Shown here in pieces: positions 5,157 to 5,736 of a DNA stretch of 5,736 nucleotides (the first letter of the stretch is position 1; every line of letters starts with the position of its first letter). The DNA is from JBBRSC01 sp038245795. Its GTDB lineage: Bacteria > Actinomycetota > Acidimicrobiia > Acidimicrobiales > Microtrichaceae. The notes under the pieces are model-generated. The model made no database searches. It had not been told where the DNA came from and worked only from the letters and a program-made list of their open reading frames with translations. A program made the position numbers and the translations under genes. The DNA lies in NCBI GenBank assembly GCA_038245795.1, contig JBBRSC010000221.1, positions 1 through 5,736 on the forward strand. Reading direction: 5' to 3'.

Positions 5157-5234
5157 CGCGGATCGCGCCCACCGCGTCGCCGCTCCACGATGTCGACACA
5201 GGCTCGAGCTGCCAGCGAAAGCACCGATGACCGG

Positions 5235-5271
5235 TGGACCATGCCGACGCGACGGCTCATTGCCGGGTCCA
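5235..5271 (-). terminator. Hairpin downstream of the polysaccharide deacetylase
   Basis: Outer arms TGGACC (5235-5240) and GGTCCA (5266-5271) are perfect complements; inside them GCCG (5243-5246) pairs with CGGC (5253-5256) around a 6-nt loop, with small bulges. It starts 22 nt past the deacetylase stop. There is no T-tract, so it is a candidate terminator of the type often seen in GC-rich actinobacteria, not a certain one. Confidence 0.4.
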
Positions 5272-5293
5272 GATCCAGCAGACGAACCGATCG

Positions 5294-5736
5294 CTACGCC
5301 AAGAGTTCGCTGGCAGTCACCGTGGTGAGACCCTTTTGTTCGATCGCGTCCAAGATCAACGGCAACGCCGTGATCGTTCCCGGATGGCCGAAGTGCAGGC
5401 TGACGATCGCACCTGGATGGAGCGCGGCGATGGTCCGAGAGACCACGGCCGGTGATCCGGGATCCTGATAGTCGAACGGGTCGAGGTCGTATCCCAGCAC
5501 GGTGGCATACCCCGCATTTCCGGCTGCCGCCATCGCGGCCGGTGATGGCGAGTCAACGCCGTTCCTGGTACCCGACGGCCGGAAGAAGGCGCCCGGTTTT
5601 CCGTTCAGTCGGACAAGCACGTCGCGGCACTTTGACACCTCGTCGAGCATTTTCGCGGACGACAGTCTCTCGAACCCAAGGTGCGTATAGGTGTGATTGG
5701 CAAGTTCGACACCACCGTCGACCAGGCGCTTCGCCC
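5294..5736 (-). CDS. Polysaccharide deacetylase (NodB homology), C-terminal part (cut by right window edge)
   Basis: The last 146 residues of a carbohydrate esterase family 4-type enzyme, which removes acetyl groups from cell-wall or surface polysaccharides with a divalent metal, usually outside the membrane. The fragment opens before the metal-binding motif NHTYTH (H14 and H18 of the fragment), then FFRPSGTRNG (51-59, R52), DLDPFDYQDPG (83-93) and GAIVSLHFG (108-116, H114), then a final helix and VTASELLA. These are motifs 2 to 5 in order. Motif 1, with the catalytic Asp pair, and any signal peptide lie beyond the right edge. The reading frame stays open to the edge, so the internal ATG at 5650 is not the start. 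It has no evident link to the catabolic genes and is separated from the LLM gene by 151 bp with a hairpin. Confidence 0.9.
   Translation of the reverse strand, partial: AKRLVDGGVELANHTYTHLGFERLSSAKMLDEVSKCRDVLVRLNGKPGAFFRPSGTRNGVDSPSPAAMAAAGNAGYATVLGYDLDPFDYQDPGSPAVVSRTIAALHPGAIVSLHFGHPGTITALPLILDAIEQKGLTTVTASELLA

Larger units (their letters stand above)
5143..5293. other. 151-bp intergenic region between deacetylase and LLM genes
   Basis: Holds, in minus-strand order, a bulged hairpin, the LLM promoter and its operator. No conserved reading frame was recognised on either strand. Confidence 0.6.

Overview
GC-rich window with dense short intergenic gaps, frequent GTG starts, F420-type (LLM) chemistry and several apparently leaderless promoters. 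This points to an actinobacterium; a catabolically versatile lineage such as Acidimicrobiia or a mycobacterial relative is an inference from gene content, not something the sequence proves. Eight of the nine genes lie on the minus strand; only the cyclic-nucleotide-binding protein is on the plus strand.

Layout in plus-strand order: (1) N-terminus of an aldehyde dehydrogenase, cut by the left edge and overlapping by 4 bp (GTGA) the gene transcribed before it; (2) a 400-residue amidohydrolase-2 family protein; (3) and (4) two tandem paralogous small membrane proteins of the DUF5658 type, each with its own leaderless promoter and an inverted repeat abutting the -10; (5) a short-chain dehydrogenase/reductase (SDR) coupled by a 4-bp ATGA overlap to (6) an EthD-domain protein; (7) a divergent, plus-strand, stand-alone cNMP-binding-domain protein; (8) a five-copy 18/19-bp tandem repeat between convergent 3' ends; (9) an LLM-class F420-dependent oxidoreductase; (10) the C-terminal part of a polysaccharide deacetylase, cut by the right edge.

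The oxidative enzymes (aldehyde dehydrogenase, amidohydrolase, SDR, EthD protein, LLM oxidoreductase) look like parts of a catabolic set for an alcohol/aldehyde/ring substrate that cannot be named from sequence. The best evidence that some are co-regulated is a shared palindrome, TCTGAC-N5-GTCAGA: one copy covers the -35 region of the amidohydrolase/aldehyde dehydrogenase promoter, and one lies at the -10/start region of the LLM gene, about 3.7 kb away. This looks like a two-site regulon whose regulator lies outside the window. The DUF5658 pair, the cNMP protein and the deacetylase show no obvious link to that pathway.

The most unusual structures are the shared operator pair, the minisatellite made from the 3' end of the LLM gene, and the two similarly built inverted repeats next to the DUF5658 promoters. 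No CRISPR array, transposase, tRNA or rRNA was seen.
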